From Poronia punctata (lineage: Eukaryota; Ascomycota; Sordariomycetes; Xylariales; Xylariaceae): a DNA stretch of 64,000 nt. This document shows positions 25,801 through 36,971 of this stretch, piece after piece. Location of the stretch: NCBI GenBank assembly GCA_022579005.1, contig MU401497.1, positions 1 through 64,000 of the forward strand, written 5' to 3'. The first letter of the stretch is position 1. Each line of letters starts with the position of its first letter. The notes beneath the pieces were generated by a model. That model saw only the letters and a list, made by a program, of their open reading frames with translations, did not search any database and was not told the origin of the DNA. Position numbers and translations under genes: made by a program.

Positions 25801-26593
25801 CGTCACCCAAGACTTCTCATCTTTCATTGCGGAAGCCGAAAGGGGAGCGAAACAATATTTACGAGCACTTTCAGAAGAGCATCCGTCTGATGAACCGGCC
25901 AACCTCGAGAGAGACTTTCCTGGTCTGGCAGGTGATTTCCAACTTCCTCCCGAGTTGGCATTTGTCACGGAGCACTTGTTTAGTTCCGTCTTGCGTATCT
26001 CCGGACGGGTGAACATGTGGCTGCACTATGACGGTAAGACATCCCCAAACTTGAACCCTCAAACCTCTAGTCCGGCGAGACGAATAAAAGCACCATCAAT
26101 CAACTTGCCATCCGTTGTATAAGCTGACTAACCTGGGTCTGTTTCCTACCTTGTAGTAATGGCCAATGTATACTGTCAAATATCCGGCTCCAAACGGCTC
26201 ATCCTCTTCCCTCCTACAGACGTATCTTACCTCTCCATCCCTCCCGGATCCTCGAGTTCCAGCATCGACGTCTTCACCTCCCCCCTCACCTCAACACACC
26301 CTCATGAAGCAACATTAAATCCAGGAGACATCCTCTTCCTCCCGCCCGTCTGGCTACATACCGCGACGCCCCTTTCTGACTTGGGCGTCGCCGTGAATGT
26401 TTTCTTCCGCAGTCTCGAGACCGGCTATTCCACGGGACGGGATGTCTACGGGAACCGCGATGTAGCCGCTTATGAGAAGGGCCGGCAAGACATCGCCCGG
26501 CTCCTAGCCTCTCTGGACAAGTTACCGAGGGGTATGCGCGAGTTTTACACGAGACGATTGGCGGCTGAACTGGCAGGAAACTGTCCCCGATGA
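22869..26593 (+). CDS. ppm2: tRNA wybutosine-synthesizing protein 4 with C-terminal JmjC domain
   Basis: Seven exons (22869-23200, 23330-23642, 23719-23767, 23838-25210, 25342-25686, 25742-26033, 26157-26593) encode 1046 residues; the six introns are 55-131 bp. The N-terminal part is a leucine-carboxyl-methyltransferase-like SAM domain with VVVNLGCGSDVLPWQ (about 103-117) and KFVDIDFPDLM. A Kelch-like propeller follows (about 330-700). The C-terminus is a JmjC domain with the Fe(II) triad H899, D901 (LHYD) and H969 (WLHT). In this family the methyltransferase and propeller complete wybutosine at position 37 of tRNA-Phe, and a JmjC protein (TYW5 in animals) hydroxylates it; filamentous fungi carry both in one chain. 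The start is the first in-frame ATG. The 49-bp exon 3 is the least certain join but restores GADGVIKWANSLG. Confidence 0.92.
23232..23266 (+). repeat. Minisatellite (GCGTTCC)5 inside ppm2 intron 1
   Basis: Five exact 7-bp units, then one imperfect unit. The repeat is intronic, so copy-number change would not alter the protein. Confidence 0.9.
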
Positions 26594-27048
26594 ACGGGTT
26601 CACTTTTAGCGGGCATGTCGGACCCTATGCGGATATCTGCTTCCACGGGAAACAATCGTCCGGCGGTAGGAAAAGGGGTGCCTACGGGTAGTGTGGGCAT
26701 CATGAGATGTACGCCGACTCGAGGCTAGTCTAGGATTTGGCGCGTAGCTGCTAGGTTAGGTAGCTCGCAACGTATTTCGAGCAACTTCCTCGACAGGTTC
26801 TTGGCAGCAATAGCGCCGGTCTCACAACAACATCAAAAAACAAAAACACTCGAACCATGAAAGTCGGACCGTCGTGATTGATCCTACAAATGTATCTAAC
26901 TTCGCCTCGAATCATCATGATATATATCAAGGCCGCGTTATACACTAGATAAAATACACAATACCGCGCAATGAAACAACACCACACCCCATCCCTATAC
27001 ACATGCCATGGCCGTAATTAAAGCTTTCCCCGTCTTTTCTTCCTCTCT
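26594..27048. other. Intergenic region between convergent ppm2 and kgd1
   Basis: About 450 bp holding both 3' ends. No gene is seen. Confidence 0.6.
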
Positions 27049-30000
27049 CTATTCTCCCTTGAGCTTGTCCTGTCTGACAGAGAATGCCCTTTCCAGCAGT
27101 TCTTGCTCCTCCTTCTTGTGGATGCTCTTCATGCCGGTCGCTACCGAAGCAGACGGGTTACGACCAGCGTACATCACGTGCTTGCGGTCGTGGTATTGCG
27201 TCTGGTTGAGTAGAGTCTCGATGCGCGGTTGCGTGAAGCTCCAGGCACCTGCGTTCAGGGGCTCTTCTTGGCACCAGACTATCGTCTTTGCGTTCTTGTA
27301 CTGGTCCAAGTTCTCCCGGAGCTGCTCCCAGGGGAAGGGGTGGAGCTGCTCGATGCGCGTGATGGCGACATTGTCTATCTTGTTGTCGGCGCGGTGCTTG
27401 TGGAGAGCCGCAAAGACCTGACCAGAGCAGAGAATGACGCGGTCAATCTCCTCGGCCGGCTTGATGGCTCCGGTCTGGTGATCAGGGTCGGGAATGATCC
27501 ACTGGAAGTGAGCATCCGGGCCGGTGAAGTCCTCGATGTTAGAGCGGGCTAGCGGGTGGCGGAGTAGGGCCTTGGAGAAGAACATGACGAGAGCTATAAT
27601 TAGAATATCTGGTTAGCATAATCTATCGACAGGTTTTCGCCGTAGGGACCCGTAGGACACTTACGTTTGCGGAATTGCCTGTGCATCTGGCGGCGCAGGA
27701 CGTGGAACAAGTTGGCCGGCGTCGTCATGTAAGCGATCTGCATGTTGCAGTCCTGGTGTTGGCGGTCCAGCTTATCCTTGGAGGGGAAGATGCGGGGATC
27801 TTCGTTACAAAGCTGGAGATAACGCTCCATACGGCCTGAAGAGTGCTCCGGGCCTTGGCCGTCGTAGCCGTGGGGAAGAGACATCACAAGTCCGGTTCGC
27901 TGCATCCACTTGGCCTCGCCCGATGCGAGAAACTGGTCGATGATACATTGCGCGTTATTGGCGAAATCGCCAAACTGCGCCTCCCACATGACTAGTGCAT
28001 TGGGAGACGACAGCGAGTATCCGTATTCGAAGCCAAGCGCGCCGAATTCGCTCAGGGACGAGTTGGAGATGACGAACTTGCCCTGGTCCTTGCTAATGTG
28101 CTGTAGCGGCGTGTAGGTCTCTTCATTCTCTTGGTCGTGGAAGACGGCGTGGCGTTGGGAGAAAGTACCACGCTCGACATCCTGGCCCGAGATGCGCACG
28201 TGGTTTCCCTCGGTGACCAGGGAGCCGAAGGCAAGAGCCTCGGCAGTAGACCAATCGATGTTCTTGCCCTCGATAACCGACTTGGTCCTGTTTTGCAGAA
28301 TGCGCTTGAGGTTGCGGTGAAGGTTAAAGTCCTCGGGCGCGGAGCCAATAACCTCTCCAATGTGTTCGAGCGTCTTCTTGTCCACATTGGTGGGCATGTG
28401 AGGCAACACCTCGTTGGCCAGCTCCTTGGGCGACTTGAAGCCGTTCCAAGCCGACGTCGTCCATTCCTTGCTAGAAGGTTTATAATCTTTAGAGTTGGCG
28501 AAGCTGTCTTCTAGCATGCCCCAAACCCATTGCTTATGTTCTTCAATGTCCTCCTTGGAGAACGTGCCGTCCTTCAGAAGCTTGTCGACGTAGATCTTGA
28601 TCTGAGGGTCTTGGGCGGCGATACGCTTGTACATCAGCGGCTGCGTGAAGGAGGGCTGGTCGGTCTCGTTGTGGCCGTGCTTTCGGTAGCAAATCAGATC
28701 GATGACGACATCCGACTGGAACTCGGCACGCCAGTCAGCAGCCAGCTGGCAGACAAAATTGACGGCCTCGACGTCGTCGGCGTTAACGTGGAAAACGGGG
28801 GCGTCGATGGCCTTGGCAATATCCGTGCAGTAGGCGGTAGAACGAGCAAAACGGGGGTCGGTTGTGAAACCGATTTGGTTGTTGACCACCAAGTGAACCG
28901 TTCCACCCGTCGAGAAGGCGGGCAGCGAGTGGAATCCTAGGGTTTCGTACACGACACCCTGGGCAGCAAAGGCGGCGTCACCGTGAAGAAGAACGCTCAT
29001 AGCGGTGCGATGTGTCTTCTCGTCGTTGTTGTAGTGCTGGATAGCGCGCGTCTTTCCGAGCACGACAGGGTCTTCAGCTTCCAAATGCGAAGGGTTGGCC
29101 ACAAGGGAGAGCTGCACACGTTTTCCGGAGGGCGTCGGGCGTTCAAAATTCATGCCGAGATGGTATTTGACATCGCCCGACCCTTCGTCTTCGGCGCCGG
29201 CCGTACCGGCGAACTCGCTGAAGATGGATGCATTGGGCTTCCTGACCACGTTGCTGAGGACGTTGAGTCGGCCTCGGTGAGGCATACCGATCACTATATC
29301 CTTTACGCCATAATCCACGCTGCGGTCGATGAGGGCCTTCATGCCAGGGACCAGGGTCTCACAGCCTTCTAGGCCGAATCGCTTATCGTTGGGGTACTTG
29401 GTGGCCAAAAATGACTCGAAGCTGGAGCTCCAGATTAGACGGTCAAGGATTCGGCGCTTCTCGTCGATCGAGTACTTGAAGGGCTGGGGGACCTCGACAC
29501 GCTCTCGGAGCCAGTCGCACTTGGCCCGATCGGGAATGTGGATGAATTCGACGCCGTAGGAGCCGCAGTAGATTTTCTCGCAAGCGTCGATGATCTCACG
29601 GAGTGTCATCTTCTCTCTACCTTCACGCTTGAAGCGAGGGAGGATGCCGGGGCCCAAGCTGAACTCCTGGTCAAGGTCCTTCTCGGTAAATTGGTAGTGC
29701 TCGAGGGTTAGCTCCTTAGGCTGGACATTGGTGAAGCCCTTCTGCTCCTTACGAATCCCAAGCGGATCGATATCGGCCTTGTGGTGGCCACGTGCCTGGT
29801 AGGCCCGCACAAGCAGCTGGACCTTGAGATGGTTCGTGACATCGGCACCCTGGCCCATGCCCATGCCGATCGCAGGGCCGACGCCACCAGTGGCATTAGG
29901 CACGAGTGTAGGAGGTGGGGTGAAGGCCTGTTCAATAGGCATACCTCCCGACTCCATGTTCTTGAAGTAGACCCGCCATGAAACATGGACACTTTCCGGA

Positions 30001-30251
30001 TCTTGCTTCCACTGCATGTACATCTCGTCTATATAGTTGGCGGTGCTCCCAGAGAGGAAGCTATCGTTTGGTGACGGCGACGTTGTCGATGCATATCTTG
30101 TCTGAGAGGTGAGCGCGAGAGGGCGCCGGCATGATGCGGCAAGGGAGGAGGCGCGAGGGCACGGCGAGGCACATCTCGTCGTCGTCGTCGTCGAACGGGC
30201 GCCAGCCCTTAAAAGCTGGGCGCCCGAATTCCGTAATGAGGATCGCAGCAT
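27049..30251 (-). CDS. kgd1: 2-oxoglutarate dehydrogenase E1 component, mitochondrial
   Basis: Two exons on the minus strand, 30251-27665 and 27593-27049, encode 1043 residues. The 71-bp intron has donor GTAAGT and acceptor TATAG, and the join gives [17 protein letters not shown]. The N-terminus, [20 protein letters not shown], is Arg/Ser-rich and acid-free, as in mitochondrial presequences. The 2-oxogl_dehyd_N segment ([12 protein letters not shown]) starts near residue 70. Catalytic and thiamine-diphosphate features include GMPHRGRLN (322-330), GDAAFA (424-429), NADDVEAV (490-497) and HGHNETDQP (525-533). The C-terminal transketolase-like part has [11 protein letters not shown]. It is the thiamine-dependent decarboxylase of the matrix complex that turns 2-oxoglutarate into succinyl-CoA, with E2 (Kgd2) and E3 (Lpd1). 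The length is normal for the family. Confidence 0.96.
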
Positions 30252-32307
30252 GGCACCAGGCTTCTGCTCCGATAAGCTCTATTATGACAGAAAACCAAAA
30301 CTCAAGTAAAATAGAGGGCCAAAAATGGACACGGTGTTGATCAAGGGACCTCGCCGCCGACTCGGATCCCTACTATGCTTTGTTTGCATACACGAGATAA
30401 ATGAGTGGCGGAGTAAGTCTTGCTGAGTTTCCAAACGGATTTAGGGTCGGAAACTTTTATTATTTCAGGTGGGAGGGAGGGAGAGAGAAGGAAGAGAGGT
30501 AATATTCCAGATGGAGATGCAATACCTGGAAAGAATGATGAGCAGAAAATTGAGCCGTCGCCAAACAGCAAACTTGCAGCTCCTAGGAAGCCCCTTGTCG
30601 TCACTTGACCCGCAATGCCGCCTGTACATTCCTTGGGTAATCGCTATTTAGTGGAGAACATGGTGGGTTTTGAGCCGGGGTTCCCGAGTATGCAATTAAG
30701 CCACCTAGGTTAGACGGTTTTTAATTTGCTCACTGACCGCGGCCCTTCTCTTGATCGGTGTCGGATCGGTCGTACCTCTGTCCAGTGACTCCAGTCTAAT
30801 CTCTGTATACAGTTTTTACATACATATAGGAAGGTAGGTAGGGCAGTATCTGGGTTATTCGATTAACTGCTTTTGCGATTCGTACCTACTCGTACAGGCT
30901 AAAATGCCGGCTACCTCAACAGGAAGCTATGCGTAGGTACTGAACACATTGTCATGTTTGGTGTTGAAAGAGCTCCCCGATTCGGGCCAATACACCGGGT
31001 TTTCTTGATTCTTTTGTGTCATGACTCATGGAGCTGTTGGAGTAACTCTATCTTTATGCAATAAACAGTACCTAGCAAGACATACCAGTTTGCGAGGATC
31101 TCAGATCTCATAGGTACGTAACCTCCCTGGTTGGATACCTCTACTCGTACATTGGAAATTGTGAGGGTTTCCAAGGATAATATCGACTGACCACCTGGGA
31201 AGAACTAGGCAGTACCCTAGTACCAACTCTCTATCCAGTAAATTCACTAGCAACCATCTCGCCTCTGATAGATTTGGATAGGCTTGGCCTGCGCATAATC
31301 ATCACCAGTAGACTAATTTCTTGACAAAAGCATTAAGAGCTGTCATCCGCTTGTTTTATGAATTAGTATTTAATATGCGTAAATTGTCAACACTACCTTA
31401 CCTAATCTTTGTCTCAGCTCCCGCCAGTTCCAGCGACAATGGAGCGGCGTACTCGTAGAGTCTAAAACGACATCTCTCTGGTCATGCCCAGTCAGCCAGT
31501 ACCTAATTGTTGTGGCTGTACGTACCCTACCAGCCACTCATCCACTTTACAATTGTGACAGGCTGACAGCCTTCAACTGCACAGATCTACTCGTAGGTAC
31601 CTACAAGCATAACATAATATTTGATGTTAACAGGTAGAAGGGCTTAGGTAGATCGAGCATATACTGCCTTGTGATGTGGATAATATGGGCACATGTGAGT
31701 TCCAATGATACTCGTATGCTCAAAAATGGTAGGCTTGGCCGATTATGGGAAAGAGTTGCTCAAGGCTCTTTAACTTTTTTAAGCAATGTACATAGTACGC
31801 ATGTTACTTGTACTAGGTTACATGTAGGTAAGTGCTCAATATTGATACCTGAAAGGAGTAAGGTTAGGTACCTCTCTCTGCAACACAAAAAGGTATTTGT
31901 ACGTGTAGTCTACTGGATGCCAGTACTCGTACACGTAGGTATATGAAGTACCTATGCCATTTCACTATTAATCATCCCTTTGATAACATTTTCTTTTATA
32001 TATACAACCCTAGTAATATCCTCTACAAGTGCAACTATAGGCATACCAGAGCTGCTGATAATATTCAAACCCGTACGATACATCAATAGTAGCCTTGATG
32101 TGCACGCATCGTACATGAGTGAGTCGGAGCAAATGATCTGAACCGTACCAACGACAAACTCGGTCACCTGGTTGCCGAGGTGCGAGTAGGGGATCGCGTC
32201 CCGATAGGCCCGAGGCGTCTCCAAGCGGCCACGATTCGCCATCGAGAAGTTACCTGCCATGAGTCTTGCTATCTAGCTTGTATTCCTAGCAATCTCTGGG
32301 TCTCATC
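30252..32307. other. Divergent intergenic region between kgd1 and tfb1
   Basis: About 2 kb with no supported gene. TACTCGTA copies cluster here, at 30887, 31142, 31450, 31588, 31709 and 31924, with many TAGGTA/TACCTA pieces; the copy at 31588 runs into GGTACCTAC. Promoters for both genes should lie here. Confidence 0.55.
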
Positions 32308-34319
32308 ATGGCCGTCCCCAGCGCGGCTGCGGCCTACAAGAAGAAGGATGGCATCATCACACTCACGCCTGATCAAAGCACCGTAATATGGACGCCAAAC
32401 TCGGCCACCACCGGGCCGCCGGCCCTCACACTATCCATATCCACCATAACCCGTGAGTGGCTATTTCGGTGTCGAGGTATTGTATTGGCTAACAATTTGA
32501 AGAACTCCAACAAACTCCAGACTCTGCTGCCAAGGTCATGTTGAAAATATTTGTCAAGACGGCCGAGGCGCCCGAGCCGGTGCCCTATCTCTTCCATTTC
32601 AACTCTCCGTCTGATCCAAGGGCGGAGGCGAACGCCATCAAGAGCTTACTGTCTAGGCTCATAGCAGATATGAAGAGCAATGATCCTAGTCTCCCGCGGC
32701 CTTCCTCGGGTGCGACCACACCAGCGGCGTCCGGGCTCGGCTCCGGCACTCCCACCCCCGGGCCGGCAAGCTCCAAAGCTTCGCTGGTTCGACTTTTCGA
32801 CGATGACGCGTTAAAGGCTGACATCGTCTTGCAGCAGTCCCTACTGAAGGCCGATAGGAATCTATCCCAGATGTACATGGAGGGCCGCAAGACCAAACCG
32901 GAGTCGATGTCTGATACCAGCTTCAACACTCATTTCTGGTCGGCCAAGATCAACCTGCTCCGGGCCCATGCCATCCAGTCGAGCCAAAGGAGGGGCCCCT
33001 ATAACGTGCTTGCCCAGATCAAGCCCGTATTAGAGCACGACGAGAACGATCCGAATCTCGCTCCCAAGCTCAAGGTAAAGGTTAGCGAGGAGCAAGTCCG
33101 TATTATTCTAATCCAGCATCCGCTTGTCCGCCGCATCTACAACGAGAACGTCCCGCCTCTCCGAAAAACGGAATTCTGGGAGAGGTTCTTCCTCAGCAAG
33201 CTTTTCAAGACATTGAGAGGCGAGCGTCCAAGCGGGCAGGAAATGCCGGACAAGGTATTTGACAAGTACGATGACTATGAAGACATCACGGCCTTTTCTA
33301 GTAAGATCTTATCACAAAATGTACCGCACACGATCAATCTCGAGGGCAACGAGGAGAACCAGGGCGGCTTCAAGAGCGGCAACAGGAAAGATCAGGAGAT
33401 GCGGCCGAAGAGCAAGAACGAGACGCGCCTCATAGAGACTCTCAATAGCCTAAGCGAGAAGATTCTAGCCAATGCCGTGCCAGCTGATAACGACCCCGAG
33501 ACGTCGACACGAGTAGATGACGAGACCTACGAGGAGCTCACGCTGCGAGATTTGCAGGGGGATGCCGAAGACAACCGCATCATGCTCAATATCCGAGAGC
33601 AAAGCAGGCTTTTCTCGAGCGAGTCAGATACCGCAACAAAGACGGCGGCCGTGTTTGCTGGCCAAAACCCCAGCAAGGTGCTCAAAGGAGTGCAGGGTGA
33701 CCTGGTTAGGCTCGCCCAAGACGGCGCTGGCGGGGTCAACATGCACGATTCGTTAGGGGTAGACGAGGCCAGTGAGAGCGAGGATGACAAGGGAACTCGG
33801 CAGCCTCATGTGGGATCCCGCGGATCGCGGAAAGAGGCGCAGAAACAGATTCTCGAGAGCATGCTGCAAAGACGGGCACAGCTCTACGGCCACGGGTCGG
33901 ACGATTCCACGCCGATGGGGCTACCGGCAGAGATTGCGGCAAGTTGTAACCTGACACATGCCACAGCCGTCGAGTTTCTACACCAGTTCTGGTCTGCCTT
34001 TCTCTCTGGCGATCCGGACCGCGCCGGCGAAGTCGGTTATCTGGCAGAGGCCTTGAAGAAGTCTAGAGAGCGAGTCGAAGTGATGGCGGTAGAGGCGGAA
34101 AAGGTACGCGCAGAGCAGATAAACAAGCGAAAGGCCGAGATCCTACAGATATACGAAAAGACCAAAAAGAAGGTCAAGTTTAATGCCAAGTCGGTTCGCG
34201 GTGGAAGAGAGGCGGTCACGAAGCTCATGGAGCCGGTGGTCTATTGCCTAGATAAAGCCCTGATCGGCTATCAAGATGCGTTGGCCGCTGAGGGCCTCCA
34301 GGCTAGCACCGAACAGTAG
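32308..34319 (+). CDS. tfb1: TFIIH core subunit Tfb1 (p62-like)
   Basis: Two exons, 32308-32452 and 32503-34319, encode 653 residues. The 50-bp intron (GTGAGT...TTGAAG) joins as ISTITQLQQTPDSAAKVM. The N-terminus is a PH-like domain (about 1-110: KKKDGIITLTPDQSTVIW, then YLFHFNSP), which in Tfb1 binds acidic activators and repair factors. Two BSD domains follow: about 150-200 with FWSAKINLLRAH (FW at 193-194), and about 243-290 with the diagnostic FWERFF (273-278). The C-terminal part includes a helical segment near FLHQFWSAFLSGDPDRA. Tfb1 is a structural subunit of core TFIIH in RNA polymerase II initiation and nucleotide excision repair. The first in-frame ATG fits the family start. Confidence 0.93.
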
Positions 34320-35134
34320 AGTGAGCGCGTGCATCTCATGTAAACCAACAAAGGCGCAGGTCACGGGGGTAATGTCTGGGCTACATTGTAAGATTTGGAT
34401 TTATGCTGCTTCAAGTGAGCCCCTTTAGCTGGTACGCGCAGATCAAATAACTTGACATGTTTAATACGTTATTATCTATCCCTACTACCTAGTAATACAA
34501 GTTCTAACGGCCGGGGGGTTGTAGATGGTCAGGATGCAAGGTAAAATAAAGTAAGGAGGTAGGTACCTATATAAATGTTTGTATCTACTTGAAACTTCCT
34601 AAGGGACCCTATTATTTCCTTTGGAAGCAAGGCAGATCCTTCCGGTGTTCATGGTATGTACGAGTAGAGTAGAAGGTCCGTTTCATCTCGCAACTGCTTT
34701 TGATAGAACACATCCACAAAAATCAGAACGCTCGGATGGAAAGAAGCCTTTAGACTACCTGTATTCAGGTAGAAAGAACAACCTTGAAACTCTGTGACAG
34801 CAAAACCCACGGCTTTCTACCTACCCACATGCATCGATAAACCACTTTCCGAGGGAGGACATCCTCAAGAGATCGTATTTGAAAGGCCTAACAGAGCATC
34901 CCCTGAACCAGCTACCTTTAAAGAACCACCATCTTCATATCCTACCTACCTTTACACTCAAGACATATGAGTACATTTACACTTTGCCCTGTAAGATCTG
35001 CCCTTCTGCACCTCACCTTTTACACAGACGCAGGGCGCGGGCTAGGTAGGGCTTTGGCTCTATACATACTATACCTAGTTTAGCATTGTATGAATCCCCC
35101 TTTCCCGTCCAAAGAATAGATAGATAATCGGATT
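34320..35134. other. Intergenic region between tfb1 and the Cys-rich hypothetical gene
   Basis: About 800 bp with no gene seen. It holds the tfb1 3' end and the promoter of the next gene. TACGAGTA is at 34659. Confidence 0.55.
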
Positions 35135-36568
35135 ATGTATCGTTCGCGACCGATCCCAGGTTCTTCGCCTACTATGACAGCCAGAAATACAACCACAACA
35201 GCGCTCCCCGACAATGACCCAACTAGCACCGCAACGTTGACTAGCCAAGGGTTGAACTTGGCTAGATCCCCTCTCTACAACCGGGCTAACCGTGTCGATG
35301 CAAATGCGAAGTGGGATCACAAGGATTCGTCCGAGGGTCAACCGAGTTCGCACGACTCCATCTGCGATGCGGCATGGCTCTCCACGAGCGACGTTGCCAA
35401 GTCGCCGTATCAGACGCCCTCGCCAAGCCAGCAACCCGTAACCCCTTCTCCGCTCCGGCCAGGCGCACGGTCATCAAACAGCAGCATCGGCTTCGACCTG
35501 GACTCGGAATCCCCGCTCAGTCGGCTCGAAACGCCATTCCTATATGGCCACGGAACTGAGCTCGCGCCCATCATAGAGCAGCGGAGCATAGCAACGCTGC
35601 GGACGAAGGGGAGTCTTTCCACATCCGACCTCTCATCTCTAATGCACGACGCGCCTGGGAAATCCATAGAGGCTGTCACCGGAGGGTGGGGCGTGCACCA
35701 ACTACCGCTGCGCCGGCATAGTCCTTTCAGCATCGATGACGACTTCTCTGATTTGCTCTCCTGCTCTAGCACTCTTCTTAACCCCGGTGAGAAGAAGAGA
35801 CAAGCATCCAAGTCCGGTTCAGGCTCCAGCTCCGAGGTTGACAGTTCAGCCCCCCAGCTAAGACGCTTGGTCTATTCGCGACCGGAAGTTCGTATGGTCG
35901 ATGTACGTGCATACCCACGAAACCCAATTTACCCACCTCCGCAGCGGCCAGAGACGCCACCTAGTATCAGAGTCGCAAGAGCGACGCCGGAGACGAGGCG
36001 CCCCCAGAGCGAAGGAGCTGTGGCCTACTATACGAGAAGAGAATCTTCGGGCACTTCAACAACGCCGTCGTTGCACGACGTATCTAGCTTCAGATTCCGG
36101 CCGCCAAGAAGTGGGCATGGGTCTCTATCGACTCATCCTTTCTTACGTCGGGCGATCGAAGCCAACACCTTTGATATTCCAGGCTCGGCTTCAGCTGAGG
36201 GAGCTTCTGGGTCACCTAGGGCCGGAGGGAGAAGGACGGCTAGACGTAGCTACGAGAATATGGCGGAGGGCGCAGCGTCAGGGACGAAAAAGAAACGCGT
36301 CCAATCCGGCCAAACTGCGACTGTCAATATCAGAAGGCTAGACTCGGACCTAGGCTTGGATTCGAGGGGTACAAACGACCACTTCCATGCGTCTTCCGGT
36401 GTCTTCGAGAAGACCTGTCAGAAGTGCGGCCGCCTTCGTGGCGAACGATGGAGCTTGATATCTACACTTACCGGCCGCGGTCAGGGTATGAGGCGGGGAC
36501 CTAAGTGGTGTGGCCGGTGCGCGTGCAGGAAGATTTCTCGGATATGGTGCTGCTATAGAAGGGAATAG
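35135..36568 (+). CDS. Hypothetical protein with disordered body and Cys-rich C-terminus
   Basis: A single open frame of 477 residues. The first 400 residues are Ser/Pro/Arg-rich and probably disordered, with many possible Ser/Thr-Pro phosphosites (TPSPSQQP, TPPSIRV). The last 50 residues hold paired cysteines: CQKC (428-431), CGRCAC (459-464) and CC (472-473), a spacing that could bind zinc as a small ribbon. I recognise no family. Codon use is GC-rich at third positions like its neighbours, and the frame is long and uninterrupted, which supports a real gene. The start may instead be the ATG at 35174. It is convergent with cia1, with a gap of about 400 bp. A nuclear or regulatory role is only a guess. 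Confidence 0.75.
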   Translation: MYRSRPIPGSSPTMTARNTTTTALPDNDPTSTATLTSQGLNLARSPLYNRANRVDANAKWDHKDSSEGQPSSHDSICDAAWLSTSDVAKSPYQTPSPSQQPVTPSPLRPGARSSNSSIGFDLDSESPLSRLETPFLYGHGTELAPIIEQRSIATLRTKGSLSTSDLSSLMHDAPGKSIEAVTGGWGVHQLPLRRHSPFSIDDDFSDLLSCSSTLLNPGEKKRQASKSGSGSSSEVDSSAPQLRRLVYSRPEVRMVDVRAYPRNPIYPPPQRPETPPSIRVARATPETRRPQSEGAVAYYTRRESSGTSTTPSLHDVSSFRFRPPRSGHGSLSTHPFLRRAIEANTFDIPGSASAEGASGSPRAGGRRTARRSYENMAEGAASGTKKKRVQSGQTATVNIRRLDSDLGLDSRGTNDHFHASSGVFEKTCQKCGRLRGERWSLISTLTGRGQGMRRGPKWCGRCACRKISRIWCCYRRE

Positions 36569-36971
36569 GCCACTGGCAGGCACATTAAAGTACCCGAGGG
36601 GGTTTTACTGCGGAGGGTGGCACCCCTTTGACCAGGAGAGGGAGGATAACAGACAGGAGACGGCGGAGTAGAGGAACTATACCTACTAATAACTTGGCCA
36701 TCCCTGGTTTTAAACGCAAGGAAGCGGGTCCCTTTGGCTGGAGATACGATCAACCCAAACCTACCCGTAATAAACTAAGCAGGAGATACAAGTTTGGTCA
36801 ACGTAGCGGCGTAAGATGCCCCCCTTGCTATATGAGCAAAGTACATTAGAGATCCCGCTTCTCATTTTCTCATGCACTATATACATGACCTGTGGTGGAT
36901 AAAAGGTCGAGGTGGCCAGCGTGAGGACTTGCTGGATATGTTCTTGGTGTAGTAAGTGACAAGGCAAGGAC
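36569..36971. other. Short region between convergent genes
   Basis: About 400 bp holding the 3' ends of the Cys-rich hypothetical gene and cia1. Nothing else is recognised. Confidence 0.6.

Noticed and set aside
31952..32260. 102-codon minus-strand frame just upstream of tfb1
   Set aside because: No domain or protein-like pattern, and it occupies the expected promoter and leader of tfb1.
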